From contig NZ_JBDUUH010000001.1 of NCBI RefSeq assembly GCF_039939195.1, positions 434,001 through 498,000 of the forward strand: DNA of 64,000 nt, written 5' to 3'. Origin of the DNA: Foliimonas ilicis (GTDB taxonomy: Bacteria > Pseudomonadota > Alphaproteobacteria > Rhizobiales > Rhizobiaceae). Shown here piece by piece: positions 28,192 to 38,661 of this stretch. Position 1 is the first letter of the stretch, and each line of letters opens with the position of its first letter. A program made the translations under genes and the position numbers. A model generated the notes under the pieces. The model had not been told where the DNA came from and searched no databases. It saw only the letters and a list, made by a program, of their open reading frames with translations.

Positions 28192-29160
28192 ATGGCACGC
28201 AATAAAATAGCCCTTATCGGGTCCGGCATGATCGGCGGCACGCTCGCACATCTGATCGGTCTCAAGGAACTCGGCGATGTCGTTCTTTTCGACATTGCGG
28301 AAGGTACGCCGCAGGGCAAGGGCCTCGATATCGCACAGTCTTCGCCGGTCGACGGCTTCGATGCAAGCTTCACGGGCGTCAACGACTATGCCGGCATCGA
28401 AGGTGCCGATGTCTGCATCGTGACGGCCGGTGTGCCGCGCAAGCCGGGCATGAGCCGCGACGATCTTCTGGGCATCAACCTCAAGGTGATGGAGCAGGTT
28501 GGCGCGGGCATCAAGAAATATGCCCCCAATGCTTTTGTCATCTGCATCACCAACCCGCTCGATGCGATGGTCTGGGCGCTGCAGAAATTCTCAGGCCTGC
28601 CGAAGACCCATGTCGTCGGCATGGCTGGCGTTCTGGACTCGGCGCGCTTCCGTTATTTCCTCGCTGAAGAATTTAAGGTTTCCGTCGAAGACGTGACCGG
28701 CTTCGTGCTCGGCGGCCACGGCGATACGATGGTGCCGTTGACGCGCTATTCGACGGTTGCCGGCATTCCTCTGCCGGATCTCGTGCAGATGGGCTGGACC
28801 ACGCAGGAAAAGCTCGACCAGATCGTTCAGCGCACCCGCGATGGCGGTGCCGAGATCGTCGGCCTGCTCAAGACCGGCTCGGCCTATTATGCGCCTGCCT
28901 CTTCGGCAGTTCAGATGGCCGAAGCCTATCTCAAGGACAAGAAGCGCGTTCTGCCCGCCGCAGCTTACCTTTCGGGTCAGTACGGCGTGAAGGACATGTA
29001 TGTCGGCGTACCGACTGTGATCGGCGCTGGCGGCATCGAGCGCGTCATCGAAATCGACCTGAACAAGGCCGAGCAGAAGATGTTCGAAAAGTCGGTGGAA
29101 TCGGTGAAGGGGCTTTGCGAAGCCTGCATCGGTATCGCCCCCAACCTCGGCAAGAAGTAA
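28192..29160 (+). CDS. mdh: malate dehydrogenase
   Basis: NAD-dependent malate dehydrogenase of the LDH-like type, 322 residues. The NAD loop GSGMIGGTLA is at the N-terminus, the substrate arginine is in GVPRKPGMSRDDLL, and the catalytic H176 is in GGHGDTMVP. It catalyses the last TCA step. It is the first gene of a TCA operon: sucC starts 9 bases after its stop. Confidence 0.97.
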   Translation: MARNKIALIGSGMIGGTLAHLIGLKELGDVVLFDIAEGTPQGKGLDIAQSSPVDGFDASFTGVNDYAGIEGADVCIVTAGVPRKPGMSRDDLLGINLKVMEQVGAGIKKYAPNAFVICITNPLDAMVWALQKFSGLPKTHVVGMAGVLDSARFRYFLAEEFKVSVEDVTGFVLGGHGDTMVPLTRYSTVAGIPLPDLVQMGWTTQEKLDQIVQRTRDGGAEIVGLLKTGSAYYAPASSAVQMAEAYLKDKKRVLPAAAYLSGQYGVKDMYVGVPTVIGAGGIERVIEIDLNKAEQKMFEKSVESVKGLCEACIGIAPNLGKK

Positions 29161-29169
29161 GGATCTTCG

Positions 29170-30366
<1,197 letters not shown>

Positions 30367-30369
30367 TCC

Positions 30370-31272
30370 ATGTCCATTCTGATCGATAAGAACACGAAAA
30401 TCCTGGTGCAGGGCCTGACCGGCAAGACCGGTACGTTCCACACCGAACAGGCGCTCGCCTATCACGGCACCAAGATGGTCGGTGGTATCCACCCCAAAAA
30501 GGGTGGCGAAAACTGGACGAGTGCTGACGGCGAAACGCTGCCGATCTTCGCGTCCGTGGCCGAAGGCAAGGAAAAGACCGGTGCGGATGCATCCGTTGTC
30601 TATGTCCCGCCGGCAGGTGCTGCTGCGGCAATCATCGAAGCAATCGACGCGGAAATCCCGCTGATCGTCTGCATCACCGAAGGCATTCCGGTTGCCGACA
30701 TGATCAAGGTGAAGGCGCGCCTCGACCGCTCGTCTTCGCGCCTGATCGGACCGAACTGCCCCGGCATCGTGACGCCCGACCAGTGCAAGATCGGCATCAT
30801 GCCCGGCAACATCTTCCGCAAGGGTTCGGTGGGCGTTGTTTCGCGCTCCGGCACGCTTACATATGAAGCAGTGTTCCAGACGACCAATGCGGGCCTCGGT
30901 CAGACGACTGCAGTCGGCATCGGCGGCGATCCTGTGAAGGGAACGGAATTCATCGACATTCTCGAGATGTTCCTTGCCGACGACGAAACCAAGTCGATCA
31001 TCATGATCGGTGAAATCGGCGGCTCTGCAGAAGAAGAAGCAGCGCAGTTCCTGCGTGACGAAGCCAAGCGTGGCCGTTCAAAGCCTATGGCCGGTTTCAT
31101 CGCAGGACGCACAGCACCTCCCGGCCGCACGATGGGCCATGCGGGTGCTGTCATTTCGGGCGGCAAGGGCGGCGCGGAAGACAAGATTTCGGCCATGGAA
31201 GCAGCAGGCATTCGCGTTTCGCCTTCTCCTGCACGCCTCGGCACGACATTGGTCGAAGCACTCAAGGGTTGA
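30370..31272 (+). CDS. sucD: succinyl-CoA synthetase alpha subunit
   Basis: A 300-residue subunit that carries the phosphohistidine. The N-terminal CoA-binding fold has VQGLTGKTGTFHTEQA, and the active-site H257 is in MGHAGAVISGG. It works with SucC and is translated immediately after it. A stem-loop follows the stop at 31282-31315, which may reduce read-through into sucA. Confidence 0.97.
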   Translation: MSILIDKNTKILVQGLTGKTGTFHTEQALAYHGTKMVGGIHPKKGGENWTSADGETLPIFASVAEGKEKTGADASVVYVPPAGAAAAIIEAIDAEIPLIVCITEGIPVADMIKVKARLDRSSSRLIGPNCPGIVTPDQCKIGIMPGNIFRKGSVGVVSRSGTLTYEAVFQTTNAGLGQTTAVGIGGDPVKGTEFIDILEMFLADDETKSIIMIGEIGGSAEEEAAQFLRDEAKRGRSKPMAGFIAGRTAPPGRTMGHAGAVISGGKGGAEDKISAMEAAGIRVSPSPARLGTTLVEALKG

Positions 31273-31281
31273 AATTTCTAA

Positions 31282-31315
31282 AAATGTGCCGGACGGCCAT
31301 CTGACCGGCACATTT
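31282..31315 (+). terminator. terminator-like hairpin between sucD and sucA
   Basis: AAATGTGCCGG (31282-31292) pairs perfectly with CCGGCACATTT (31305-31315) around a 12-base loop. The T-run is short, so it may act as an attenuator or an RNA-stability element rather than a full terminator. Confidence 0.55.
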
Positions 31316-31368
31316 CAAGGGAACAAGGACGGAAACCCGTTCGACGCGGTGAGGACCGCAAACCAGCT

Positions 31369-31391
31369 AAGGAGACGGAGCACTCGCTCCG
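31369..31391 (+). promoter_or_regulatory. structured ribosome-binding region of sucA
   Basis: The best Shine-Dalgarno sequence AAGGAG (31369-31374) lies 26 bases before the sucA ATG, too far for normal use. Between them, CGGAGC (31376-31381) pairs with GCTCCG (31386-31391) around loop ACTC. Folding it would bring the site to about 10 bases from the start. Confidence 0.45.
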
Positions 31392-31400
31392 ATTGAAAAA

Positions 31401-34388
31401 ATGGCACGGCAAGATCAGGCCAACGATCAGTTTTCCATCACCTCGTTCCTTTACGGCGGCAATGCCGATTATATCGACGCGCTGTACGCCGCCTATCAGG
31501 AAAATCCCGAATCCGTGGATCCTGAATGGCAGGAATTTTTCGCCTCGCTCAAGGATGAAGCAGGCGACATCAAGAAGAATGCCCAGGGTCCGTCCTGGAC
31601 TGCCAAGAATTGGCCGATCCAGGCCAATGGCGAGCTCGTTTCGGCGCTCGACGGCAATTGGGGCCTGATCGAAAAGCAGATCGAAAAGAAGGTGAAGGAC
31701 AAGGCTGCAGCCACTGGCGCGGCACTTTCAGACACCGACGTTCTGCAGGCAACGCGCGACAGCGTGCGTGCCATCATGATGATCCGCGCCTATCGCATGC
31801 GCGGGCACCTTCATGCCAATCTCGATCCGCTCGGCATCGCCAATCCGATCGAGGATTACAACGAGCTTTCGCCGACGGCTTACGGCTTCACCGAAGCCGA
31901 TTACGATCGCAAGATCTTCATTGACAATGTGCTGGGGCTTGAATACGCGACCATCCGCGAGATGATCGATATTCTCACCCGCACCTATTGCTCGACGCTC
32001 GGCGTCGAGTTCATGCATATGTCGAACCCTGAAGAAAAGGCCTGGATTCAGGCTCGTATCGAAGGGCCGGACAAGGGCATCGCGTTTACTGCCGAAGGCA
32101 AGAAGGCGATCTTCCAGAAGCTGGTCGAGGCGGAAGGCTTCGAACAGTTCATCGACGTCAAATACAAGGGCACGAAGCGCTTCGGTCTCGACGGCGGCGA
32201 ATCGCTGATCCCGGCGCTTGAGCAGATCATGAAGCGGGGCGGTTCGCTCGGCCTCAAGGAAATCGTGCTCGGCATGGCCCACCGCGGCCGCCTGAATGTG
32301 CTCAGCCAGGTTATGGCAAAGCCGCACCGTGCGATCTTCCACGAGTTCAAGGGCGGCTCTTACGCTCCCGACGAAGTCGAGGGTTCGGGCGACGTGAAGT
32401 ACCATCTCGGTGCGTCCTCCGACCGCGAGTTCGACAACAACAAGGTTCACCTGTCGCTGACGGCAAACCCGTCGCATCTGGAAATCGTCAACCCGGTCGT
32501 CATGGGCAAGGCGCGCGCCAAGCAGGATCTGCTTTACGGTCGCACCCGCGAAGAAGTCGTGCCGATCGAGGAACGCGCCAAGGTGCTGCCGCTGCTGCTT
32601 CACGGCGATGCGGCATTTGCCGGACAGGGCGTTATCGCGGAAATTCTCGGACTTTCGGGCCTGCGCGGACACCGCGTTGCCGGCACCGTGCATTTCATCA
32701 TCAACAACCAGATCGGTTTCACGACCAATCCGCGTCTTTCGCGCTCGTCGCCTTATCCGTCCGACGTCGCAAAGATGATCGAAGCGCCGATCTTTCATGT
32801 GAATGGCGACGATCCGGAAGCCGTGGTCTACGCGGCCAAGGTGGCGATCGAATTCCGAATGAAGTTCCACAAGCCGGTGGTCGTGGACATGTTCTGCTAC
32901 CGTCGATTCGGCCACAATGAGGGCGACGAGCCTTCATTCACGCAGCCGATCATGTACCGCAATATTCGCGGCCACAGGACGACGTTGCAGCTCTATGCCG
33001 ACAAGCTGATTTCTGAAGGGCTGATCTCTCAGGATGAGATCGACAAGCTCAAGGCCGACTGGCGTGCGCATCTCGAATCCGAGTGGGAAATCGGCCAGTC
33101 CTACAAGCCGAACAAGGCCGACTGGCTGGACGGCGCCTGGTCTGGTCTGCGCACCGCCGACAATCACGACGAGCAGCGTCGCGGCAAGACTGCCGTGCCG
33201 GTGAAGACGCTCAAGGAAATAGGCAAGAAGCTGACCGAGGTCCCGAAGGATTTCGAAGCTCATAAGACGATTTCACGCTTCCTCGACGCGCGCCGCAAGA
33301 TGATCGATTCGGGGGAAGGCATCGACTGGTCGACGGCGGAAGCGCTGGCGTTCGGCTCGATCCTGCTCGATGGCAATCCGATCCGTCTTTCGGGTCAGGA
33401 TTCGGAGCGCGGCACCTTCTCGCAGCGCCATTCGGTTCTGTACGATCAGAGGGACGAGACGCGCTACATTCCGCTCAACAATCTGAGTGCTGCGCAGTCC
33501 AATTACGAAGTCATCAACTCGATGCTTTCGGAAGAGGCGGTGCTGGGCTTCGAATATGGCTACTCGCTTGCCGACCCCAAGGCGCTGACGCTTTGGGAAG
33601 CGCAGTTCGGCGATTTTGCCAATGGCGCGCAGGTGGTTTTCGACCAGTTCATTTCGAGCGGTGAGCGCAAATGGCTGCGCATGTCCGGTCTCGTCTGCCT
33701 TCTGCCGCATGGCTATGAAGGTCAGGGACCGGAGCATTCCTCGGCGCGTCTGGAGCGTTTCCTGCAGCTTTGCGCGGAAGACAATATGCAGGTTGCCTAT
33801 TGCACGACGCCGGCTAACTACTTCCACATCCTGCGCCGTCAGCTCAAGCGTGATTTCCGCAAGCCGTTGATCCTGATGACGCCGAAATCGCTGTTGCGCC
33901 ACAAGCGCGCGGTTTCGACGCTCAGCGAAATCTCTGGTGAAAGCGCCTTCCATCGCCTGCTTTGGGACGATGCGCAGATGCTTGAAGGCCAGAAGATCAA
34001 GCTGGTCAAGGATTCGAAGATCCGCCGCGTCGTTCTTTGCTCGGGCAAGGTCTATTACGATCTTTATGAGGAGCGGGAAAAGCGCGGCATCAACGATGTC
34101 TATCTGCTGCGCGTCGAACAGCTTTACCCGTTCCCGGCGAAGGCGCTGATCAATGAATTGTCGCGCTTCCGCTCGGCGGAAATGGTGTGGTGCCAGGAAG
34201 AACCCAAGAATATGGGTGCGTGGTCGTTCATCGATCCGTATCTGGAGTGGGTGCTGGCTCATATCGACGCAAAGCACCAGCGCGTGCGCTACACGGGCCG
34301 TCCGGCGGCGGCTTCGCCTGCAACGGGCATGATGTCCAAGCATCTGGCGCAGCTCCAGGCATTCCTCGACGACGCATTAGGCGAATAA
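31401..34388 (+). CDS. sucA: 2-oxoglutarate dehydrogenase E1
   Basis: ThDP-dependent decarboxylase of the 2-oxoglutarate dehydrogenase complex, 995 residues. It has the N-terminal FLYGGNADYIDALYAAYQ segment, the ThDP region with IVLGMAHRGRLNVL and the GDAAFAGQGVIAE motif, HFIINNQIGFTT, and the C-terminal transketolase-like region (LLPHGYEGQGPEHSSAR). It runs with sucB directly downstream (23-base gap). The stem-loop in front of its start is discussed separately. Confidence 0.97.
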   Translation: MARQDQANDQFSITSFLYGGNADYIDALYAAYQENPESVDPEWQEFFASLKDEAGDIKKNAQGPSWTAKNWPIQANGELVSALDGNWGLIEKQIEKKVKDKAAATGAALSDTDVLQATRDSVRAIMMIRAYRMRGHLHANLDPLGIANPIEDYNELSPTAYGFTEADYDRKIFIDNVLGLEYATIREMIDILTRTYCSTLGVEFMHMSNPEEKAWIQARIEGPDKGIAFTAEGKKAIFQKLVEAEGFEQFIDVKYKGTKRFGLDGGESLIPALEQIMKRGGSLGLKEIVLGMAHRGRLNVLSQVMAKPHRAIFHEFKGGSYAPDEVEGSGDVKYHLGASSDREFDNNKVHLSLTANPSHLEIVNPVVMGKARAKQDLLYGRTREEVVPIEERAKVLPLLLHGDAAFAGQGVIAEILGLSGLRGHRVAGTVHFIINNQIGFTTNPRLSRSSPYPSDVAKMIEAPIFHVNGDDPEAVVYAAKVAIEFRMKFHKPVVVDMFCYRRFGHNEGDEPSFTQPIMYRNIRGHRTTLQLYADKLISEGLISQDEIDKLKADWRAHLESEWEIGQSYKPNKADWLDGAWSGLRTADNHDEQRRGKTAVPVKTLKEIGKKLTEVPKDFEAHKTISRFLDARRKMIDSGEGIDWSTAEALAFGSILLDGNPIRLSGQDSERGTFSQRHSVLYDQRDETRYIPLNNLSAAQSNYEVINSMLSEEAVLGFEYGYSLADPKALTLWEAQFGDFANGAQVVFDQFISSGERKWLRMSGLVCLLPHGYEGQGPEHSSARLERFLQLCAEDNMQVAYCTTPANYFHILRRQLKRDFRKPLILMTPKSLLRHKRAVSTLSEISGESAFHRLLWDDAQMLEGQKIKLVKDSKIRRVVLCSGKVYYDLYEEREKRGINDVYLLRVEQLYPFPAKALINELSRFRSAEMVWCQEEPKNMGAWSFIDPYLEWVLAHIDAKHQRVRYTGRPAAASPATGMMSKHLAQLQAFLDDALGE

Positions 34389-34411
34389 TTTACAGAAACG
34401 GATAGGGAAAA

Positions 34412-35692
34412 ATGGCTACCGAAATCCGCGTCCCGACCCTCGGCGAATCCGTCTCCGAGGCGACAATTGGAAAGTGGTTCAAGAAGGTCGGCGACACAAT
34501 CGCTGCCGATGAACCCTTGGTTGAACTCGAAACCGACAAGGTGACGATCGAAGTGCCGGCGCCTGCCGCTGGCACGCTTGCTGAAATCGCTGCAAACGAA
34601 GGCGATACGGTCGAGCTCAACGCGCTTCTCGGCACGATCTCCGAAGGTGCGGGCGCTGCCAAACCGGCTGCCGCTCCTGCCAAGGCAGAGGCGACCAAGC
34701 CGGAAGCCGTTGCGCAGGCTGCGGGTGCTGCCGGTGCTTCCACCACCAAGGAAGCTGCCGAAAAGTCGGCCACGATCGCCGGTGAAGGTCCGCTCGAAGA
34801 GCGCAAGTCTCCGCCTGCGCCTTCGGCTGCCAAGCTTCTTGCTGAGAACAACATCTCTACCGATCAGGTATCCGGTTCGGGCAAGCGCGGACAGGTTCTG
34901 AAGGGCGACGTTCTGGACGCGATCAACAAGGGCGTTTCGGCCCCTGCGGCTGCTCCCGTTGCCGCCCGTGCGCCGTCTTCGGCTTCTGACGAATCGCGCG
35001 AAGAGCGCGTTCGGATGACACGGTTGCGCCAGACCATCGCGCGCCGCCTCAAGGAAGCGCAGAGCGCTGCCGCCATGCTCACCACCTTCAACGAGGTGGA
35101 CATGAAGGCGGTCATGGATCTGCGTTCGAAATACAAGGATGTGTTCGAGAAGAAGCATGGCGTAAAGCTCGGCTTCATGGGCTTCTTCACCAAGGCCGTG
35201 ACGCATGCGCTGAAGGAAATCCCTGCGGTTAATGCCGAGATCGACGGTACCGACATCATCTATAAGAACTACGCTCATATCGGCGTGGCCGTCGGCACCG
35301 AAAAAGGTCTCGTCGTTCCGGTCGTGCGCGATGCCGACCAGATGTCGATTGCCGAAATCGAGAAGGAAATCGGCCGTCTCGGATTGAGTGCGCGCGACGG
35401 CAAGCTCGGCGTTGCCGATATGCAGGGCGGCACATTCACCATTTCGAATGGCGGCGTCTACGGTTCGCTGATGTCGACTCCGATCCTGAACGCACCGCAG
35501 TCCGGCATTCTCGGCATGCACAAGATTCAGGAACGTCCGGTGGTCGTCGGCGGGCAGATAGTTATTCGCCCGATGATGTATTTGGCGCTGTCCTACGATC
35601 ACCGCATCGTCGACGGCAAGGAAGCAGTGACCTTCCTCGTCCGCGTCAAGGAAAGCCTCGAAGACCCGGAACGTCTGGTTCTGGATCTTTAA
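34412..35692 (+). CDS. sucB: dihydrolipoyllysine succinyltransferase E2
   Basis: E2 core of the 2-oxoglutarate dehydrogenase complex, 426 residues. Lipoyl domain 1-77 with lipoylated K43 in ELETDKVTIEVP, an Ala/Pro/Lys-rich linker, a peripheral subunit-binding domain near 135-172, and the catalytic domain ending in SYDHRIVDGKEAV with H397 and D401. One lipoyl domain only, as usual for this enzyme. Confidence 0.97.
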   Translation: MATEIRVPTLGESVSEATIGKWFKKVGDTIAADEPLVELETDKVTIEVPAPAAGTLAEIAANEGDTVELNALLGTISEGAGAAKPAAAPAKAEATKPEAVAQAAGAAGASTTKEAAEKSATIAGEGPLEERKSPPAPSAAKLLAENNISTDQVSGSGKRGQVLKGDVLDAINKGVSAPAAAPVAARAPSSASDESREERVRMTRLRQTIARRLKEAQSAAAMLTTFNEVDMKAVMDLRSKYKDVFEKKHGVKLGFMGFFTKAVTHALKEIPAVNAEIDGTDIIYKNYAHIGVAVGTEKGLVVPVVRDADQMSIAEIEKEIGRLGLSARDGKLGVADMQGGTFTISNGGVYGSLMSTPILNAPQSGILGMHKIQERPVVVGGQIVIRPMMYLALSYDHRIVDGKEAVTFLVRVKESLEDPERLVLDL

Positions 35693-35706
35693 TTTCGAAA
35701 CCTGTC

Positions 35707-35729
35707 GCGCGTGGTGTCTCACCACGCGC
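35707..35729 (+). terminator. stable hairpin after sucB
   Basis: GCGCGTGGTG pairs with CACCACGCGC around loop TCT, 14 bases past the sucB stop. There is no strong T-run, so it may protect the sucB 3' end or attenuate transcription into the SDR-lpdA part. Confidence 0.5.
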
Positions 35730-35783
35730 ACTTTCCGATTGAGGGTCGCTTCAGTTAGGGTGCCTGAAAAAGGAGCGAGAGAC

Positions 35784-35855
35784 ATGGCTTTCGAACTCAA
35801 TACCCTGCCGATTGAATGTTCGGCGTTCAATCCGGCCCCTGGTGACAAACGATGA
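35784..35855 (+). CDS. possible 23-residue peptide upstream of SDR gene
   Basis: An ATG with a good ribosome site (AGGAGCGAGAG) opens a short frame, MAFELNTLPIECSAFNPAPG and three more residues, that ends in TGA overlapping the ATG of the SDR gene (ATGA). The geometry is that of translational coupling. The composition gives no sign of an attenuator peptide. It may be a real small protein, a leader peptide, or an artefact of the ribosome site. Confidence 0.45.
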   Translation: MAFELNTLPIECSAFNPAPGDKR

Positions 35856-36595
35856 GCGGTGTTCTGATTGTTACCGGCGCAAGCCGAGGCATAGGCGCTG
35901 CGACTGCCAAGCTTGCAGCGCAGGCTGGCTATGACGTTGCCGTCAATTACCTTTCAAACAAAGATGCCGCGTCTGCCGTCGTTGCCGAAATAGAAGCGGC
36001 GGGCGGCAAGGCGTTTGCCGTGCAGGCGGATGTCGGCACTGCGCAAGGCATAGAAACTCTATTCGAAGCCGTGGACGCTCGCGGCAAGCTTGCCGGTCTC
36101 GTCAACAATGCAGGTGTGGTCGACAGCAAGACGCGCGTTGATGAAATGGATGAGGCGCGGCTGGAGCGCATGATGCGCACCAATGTCATCGGGCCGGTCC
36201 TTTGCGCAGGCGAGGCCGTCAAACGGCTTTCGACCCGGCATAGTGGCACTGGCGGCGTGATCGTCAATGTATCGTCTGTGGCCGCCAGAATCGGCAGTGC
36301 GGGCGAATATGTGGATTATGCCGCTTCGAAAGCGGCAATCGACACTTTCACCATTGGGCTTGCGAACGAGGTCGCAACCGAGGGCATCAGGGTCGTTGCG
36401 GTTCGCCCCGGAATTATCGACACGGACATACATGCTTCCGGCGGTCAGCCGGACCGGATCGAGCGGGTGCGCGGCAACGTGCCCATGCGCCGCGAAGGCA
36501 AGGCCGAAGAGGTCGCGCGCACGATCGTCTGGCTTTTGTCCGATGAGGCATCCTACATAACAGGCACGCTGGTCGACGTCAGCGGCGGCCGCTGA
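35852..36595 (+). CDS. SDR family oxidoreductase
   Basis: A 247-residue classical short-chain dehydrogenase. Cofactor loop TGASRGIG, NNAG block, catalytic serine in VNVSSVAA, and YAASK with catalytic Tyr and Lys. The C-terminal TGTLVDVSGGR is typical. It is close to glucose/3-oxoacyl-ACP reductase-like SDRs. The substrate is unknown. It is placed between sucB and lpdA, as in other Rhizobiales, but a link to the 2-oxoglutarate complex is not established. Confidence 0.88.
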   Translation: MSGVLIVTGASRGIGAATAKLAAQAGYDVAVNYLSNKDAASAVVAEIEAAGGKAFAVQADVGTAQGIETLFEAVDARGKLAGLVNNAGVVDSKTRVDEMDEARLERMMRTNVIGPVLCAGEAVKRLSTRHSGTGGVIVNVSSVAARIGSAGEYVDYAASKAAIDTFTIGLANEVATEGIRVVAVRPGIIDTDIHASGGQPDRIERVRGNVPMRREGKAEEVARTIVWLLSDEASYITGTLVDVSGGR

Positions 36596-36625
36596 AACCT
36601 AGAGATACGCAGGAAGGACGAAATA

Positions 36626-38032
36626 ATGAGCTATGATGTCGTCGTGATCGGATCGGGACCGGGAGGCTATGTGTGCGCCATCAAGGCAGCGCAGCTTGGC
36701 CTCAAGACGGCCGTGATCGAAAAGCGCGAGACCTTCGGTGGCACCTGCCTGAACATCGGCTGCATTCCTTCCAAGGCGCTTCTGCATGCCTCGGAAATGT
36801 TCGCTGAGGCCGGTCATTCCTTCGATACGCTCGGCATCGAAATTGCCAAGCCGAAGCTCAATCTCAAGAAGATGATGGCGCATAAGGACACGACGGTTTC
36901 GGCAAATGTGAGCGGCGTCGCCTTCCTGTTCAAGAAGAACAAGATCGACAGCTTCCGCGGCACCGGCAAGGTCGTTTCCGCAGGCAAGGTTTCCGTCACC
37001 GGCGAAGACGGCAAGGTTCAGGAAATCGAAGCCAAGAACATCGTTATCGCGACCGGCTCCGACGTTGCAGGCATTCCGGGCGTCTCGGTCGATATCGATG
37101 AGAAAGTCATCGTGTCCTCGACAGGCGCGCTGGAGCTTTCCAAAGTGCCGGGACATCTCGTCGTCGTTGGCGGCGGTGTCATCGGGCTCGAGCTTGGTTC
37201 GGTCTGGGCACGTCTTGGCGCAAAGGTCACTGTGGTCGAATATCTCGACAACATTCTTGGTGGCATGGATGGCGAGGTTTCCAAGCAGTTCCAGCGCCTG
37301 CTGGCCAAGCAGAATTTCGAATTCAAGCTCGGCTCGAAGGTAACGGGCGTCGCCAAGTCCAAGAAAGGCGCGACCGTTACATACGAGCCGGTAAAGGGCG
37401 GCGATGCCGAGACGATCGAGGCCGATGTCGTTCTGATCTCCACCGGCCGCAAGCCTTACACGGAATCGCTTGGCCTTGCTGAAGCGGGGGTCGAGCTGGA
37501 TGAACGCGGCCGGGTAAAGACAGACGGGCATCTGCGCACCAATGTTCCCGGCATTTATGCCATCGGTGACGTGGTTGCCGGACCGATGCTTGCGCACAAG
37601 GCGGAAGATGAAGGCGTCGCCGTTGCCGAGATCATTGCCGGTCAGGCAGGCCATGTGAATTACGACGTCATTCCGAGCGTCGTCTATACGAGCCCGGAAG
37701 TCGCATCGGTCGGCAAGACGGAAGAGGAATTGAAAAAGGCCGGTATCGAATACAAAGCCGGAAAGTTCCCGTTCACCGCGAATGGCCGCGCGCGCGCCAT
37801 GCTGCATACGGATGGTTTTGTGAAAATCCTTGCCGACAAGACGTCAGACAAGGTTCTCGGCGTTCACATCGTCGGCTTTGGCGCGGGCGAAATGATCCAC
37901 GAAGCAGCGGTTCTGATGGAATTCGGCGGCTCGTCGGAAGATCTGGCGCGTACCTGCCATGCACATCCGACAATGTCGGAAGCGGTGAAGGAAGCGGCGC
38001 TCGCGACCTTCTTCAAGCCGATCCATATCTAG
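36626..38032 (+). CDS. lpdA: dihydrolipoyl dehydrogenase E3
   Basis: FAD enzyme that reoxidises dihydrolipoyl groups of 2-oxo acid dehydrogenases, 468 residues. FAD loop GSGPGGYVCAIKAAQLG, redox pair in GGTCLNIGCIPSKALLH, the NAD loop VVGGGVIGLELGSVW, and the C-terminal HAHPTMSEAVKEAA with the active His-Glu pair. It is the last gene of the TCA block and is followed by an intrinsic terminator. Confidence 0.97.
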   Translation: MSYDVVVIGSGPGGYVCAIKAAQLGLKTAVIEKRETFGGTCLNIGCIPSKALLHASEMFAEAGHSFDTLGIEIAKPKLNLKKMMAHKDTTVSANVSGVAFLFKKNKIDSFRGTGKVVSAGKVSVTGEDGKVQEIEAKNIVIATGSDVAGIPGVSVDIDEKVIVSSTGALELSKVPGHLVVVGGGVIGLELGSVWARLGAKVTVVEYLDNILGGMDGEVSKQFQRLLAKQNFEFKLGSKVTGVAKSKKGATVTYEPVKGGDAETIEADVVLISTGRKPYTESLGLAEAGVELDERGRVKTDGHLRTNVPGIYAIGDVVAGPMLAHKAEDEGVAVAEIIAGQAGHVNYDVIPSVVYTSPEVASVGKTEEELKKAGIEYKAGKFPFTANGRARAMLHTDGFVKILADKTSDKVLGVHIVGFGAGEMIHEAAVLMEFGGSSEDLARTCHAHPTMSEAVKEAALATFFKPIHI

Positions 38033-38052
38033 TATTTTTCTACAGGCATAGA

Positions 38053-38083
38053 AAAACGGCCCGCTGTGAAGCGGGCCGTTTTC
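38053..38083 (+). terminator. intrinsic terminator after lpdA
   Basis: AAAACGGCCCGC and GCGGGCCGTTTT form a 12-bp stem around TGTGAA, with T-rich sequence after. The A-run before the stem allows use by the convergent PAPAE-repeat gene too. Confidence 0.92.
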
Positions 38084-38098
38084 GTTTCAAAGGCTCTG

Positions 38099-38551
38099 TT
38101 AGTTGGCCGGAGCAGGCTCAGCCGGTGCTGGTGCCGGTTCGGCTGGTGCCGGAGCAGGTTCTGCTGGAGCCGGTGCTGGCTCAGCGGGGGCCGGAGCCGT
38201 ATCCGTCGGTGCAGGCGCCGGTTCTGCCGGGGCAGGAGCTGGAGCGGTCGCATCAGGCGCTGGCGTTGCCGGTGCCGGGGTTGCCGGTTCGGTCGCCGTA
38301 GGTGCTGCGGGCTCGCCGGGAGGTACAGTTGTATCGCTCGCGCCGGGCGCGAAGATGAAATAGGCGATTACTGCGAGGACCAGAACGACAGCCGCAATGA
38401 GAACACCGCTGCCGCCTTTGCGCTCTGCCACTACGGGCCGATCGTCCATACCGCGCGGTGCTGCCGGATCCAATGGATCGTGTGCCAGAGGCGGAACAGG
38501 GTTTGCCGGATCGGTAAGGCGCGGATCCGGAATGCGGGTAGGATTGGCCAT
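38099..38551 (-). CDS. single-pass membrane protein with PAPAE repeats
   Basis: A 150-residue protein with a soluble N-terminus (about 45 residues, Pro/Asp-rich), one transmembrane helix (about 48-68, VLIAAVVLVLAVIAYFIF), and a long Pro/Ala/Glu-rich tail. The last third is built from near-identical PAEPAPA units. The tail would be periplasmic by the positive-inside rule (RKGG before the helix). It is not recognised as a named family. Repeat copy number may vary between strains. Confidence 0.78.
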   Translation of the reverse strand: MANPTRIPDPRLTDPANPVPPLAHDPLDPAAPRGMDDRPVVAERKGGSGVLIAAVVLVLAVIAYFIFAPGASDTTVPPGEPAAPTATEPATPAPATPAPDATAPAPAPAEPAPAPTDTAPAPAEPAPAPAEPAPAPAEPAPAPAEPAPAN

Positions 38552-38661
38552 AATCTATTCTCCGTATGTTGCGTCTCGACCTAAACGCACGGAATGCGTT
38601 TCGGTTTCACGGAGTTGTGACATGGTAAATTTTTGTTACAGAGCGGTGAGCCGCTTTCGCC

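Noticed and set aside
34289..35848. A 519-codon minus-strand frame opposite sucB
   Set aside because: It is antisense to sucB with no family resemblance.
38099..38320. CRISPR-like or tandem-repeat array
   Set aside because: The repeats are codons of a PAEPAPA protein tail without spacers.
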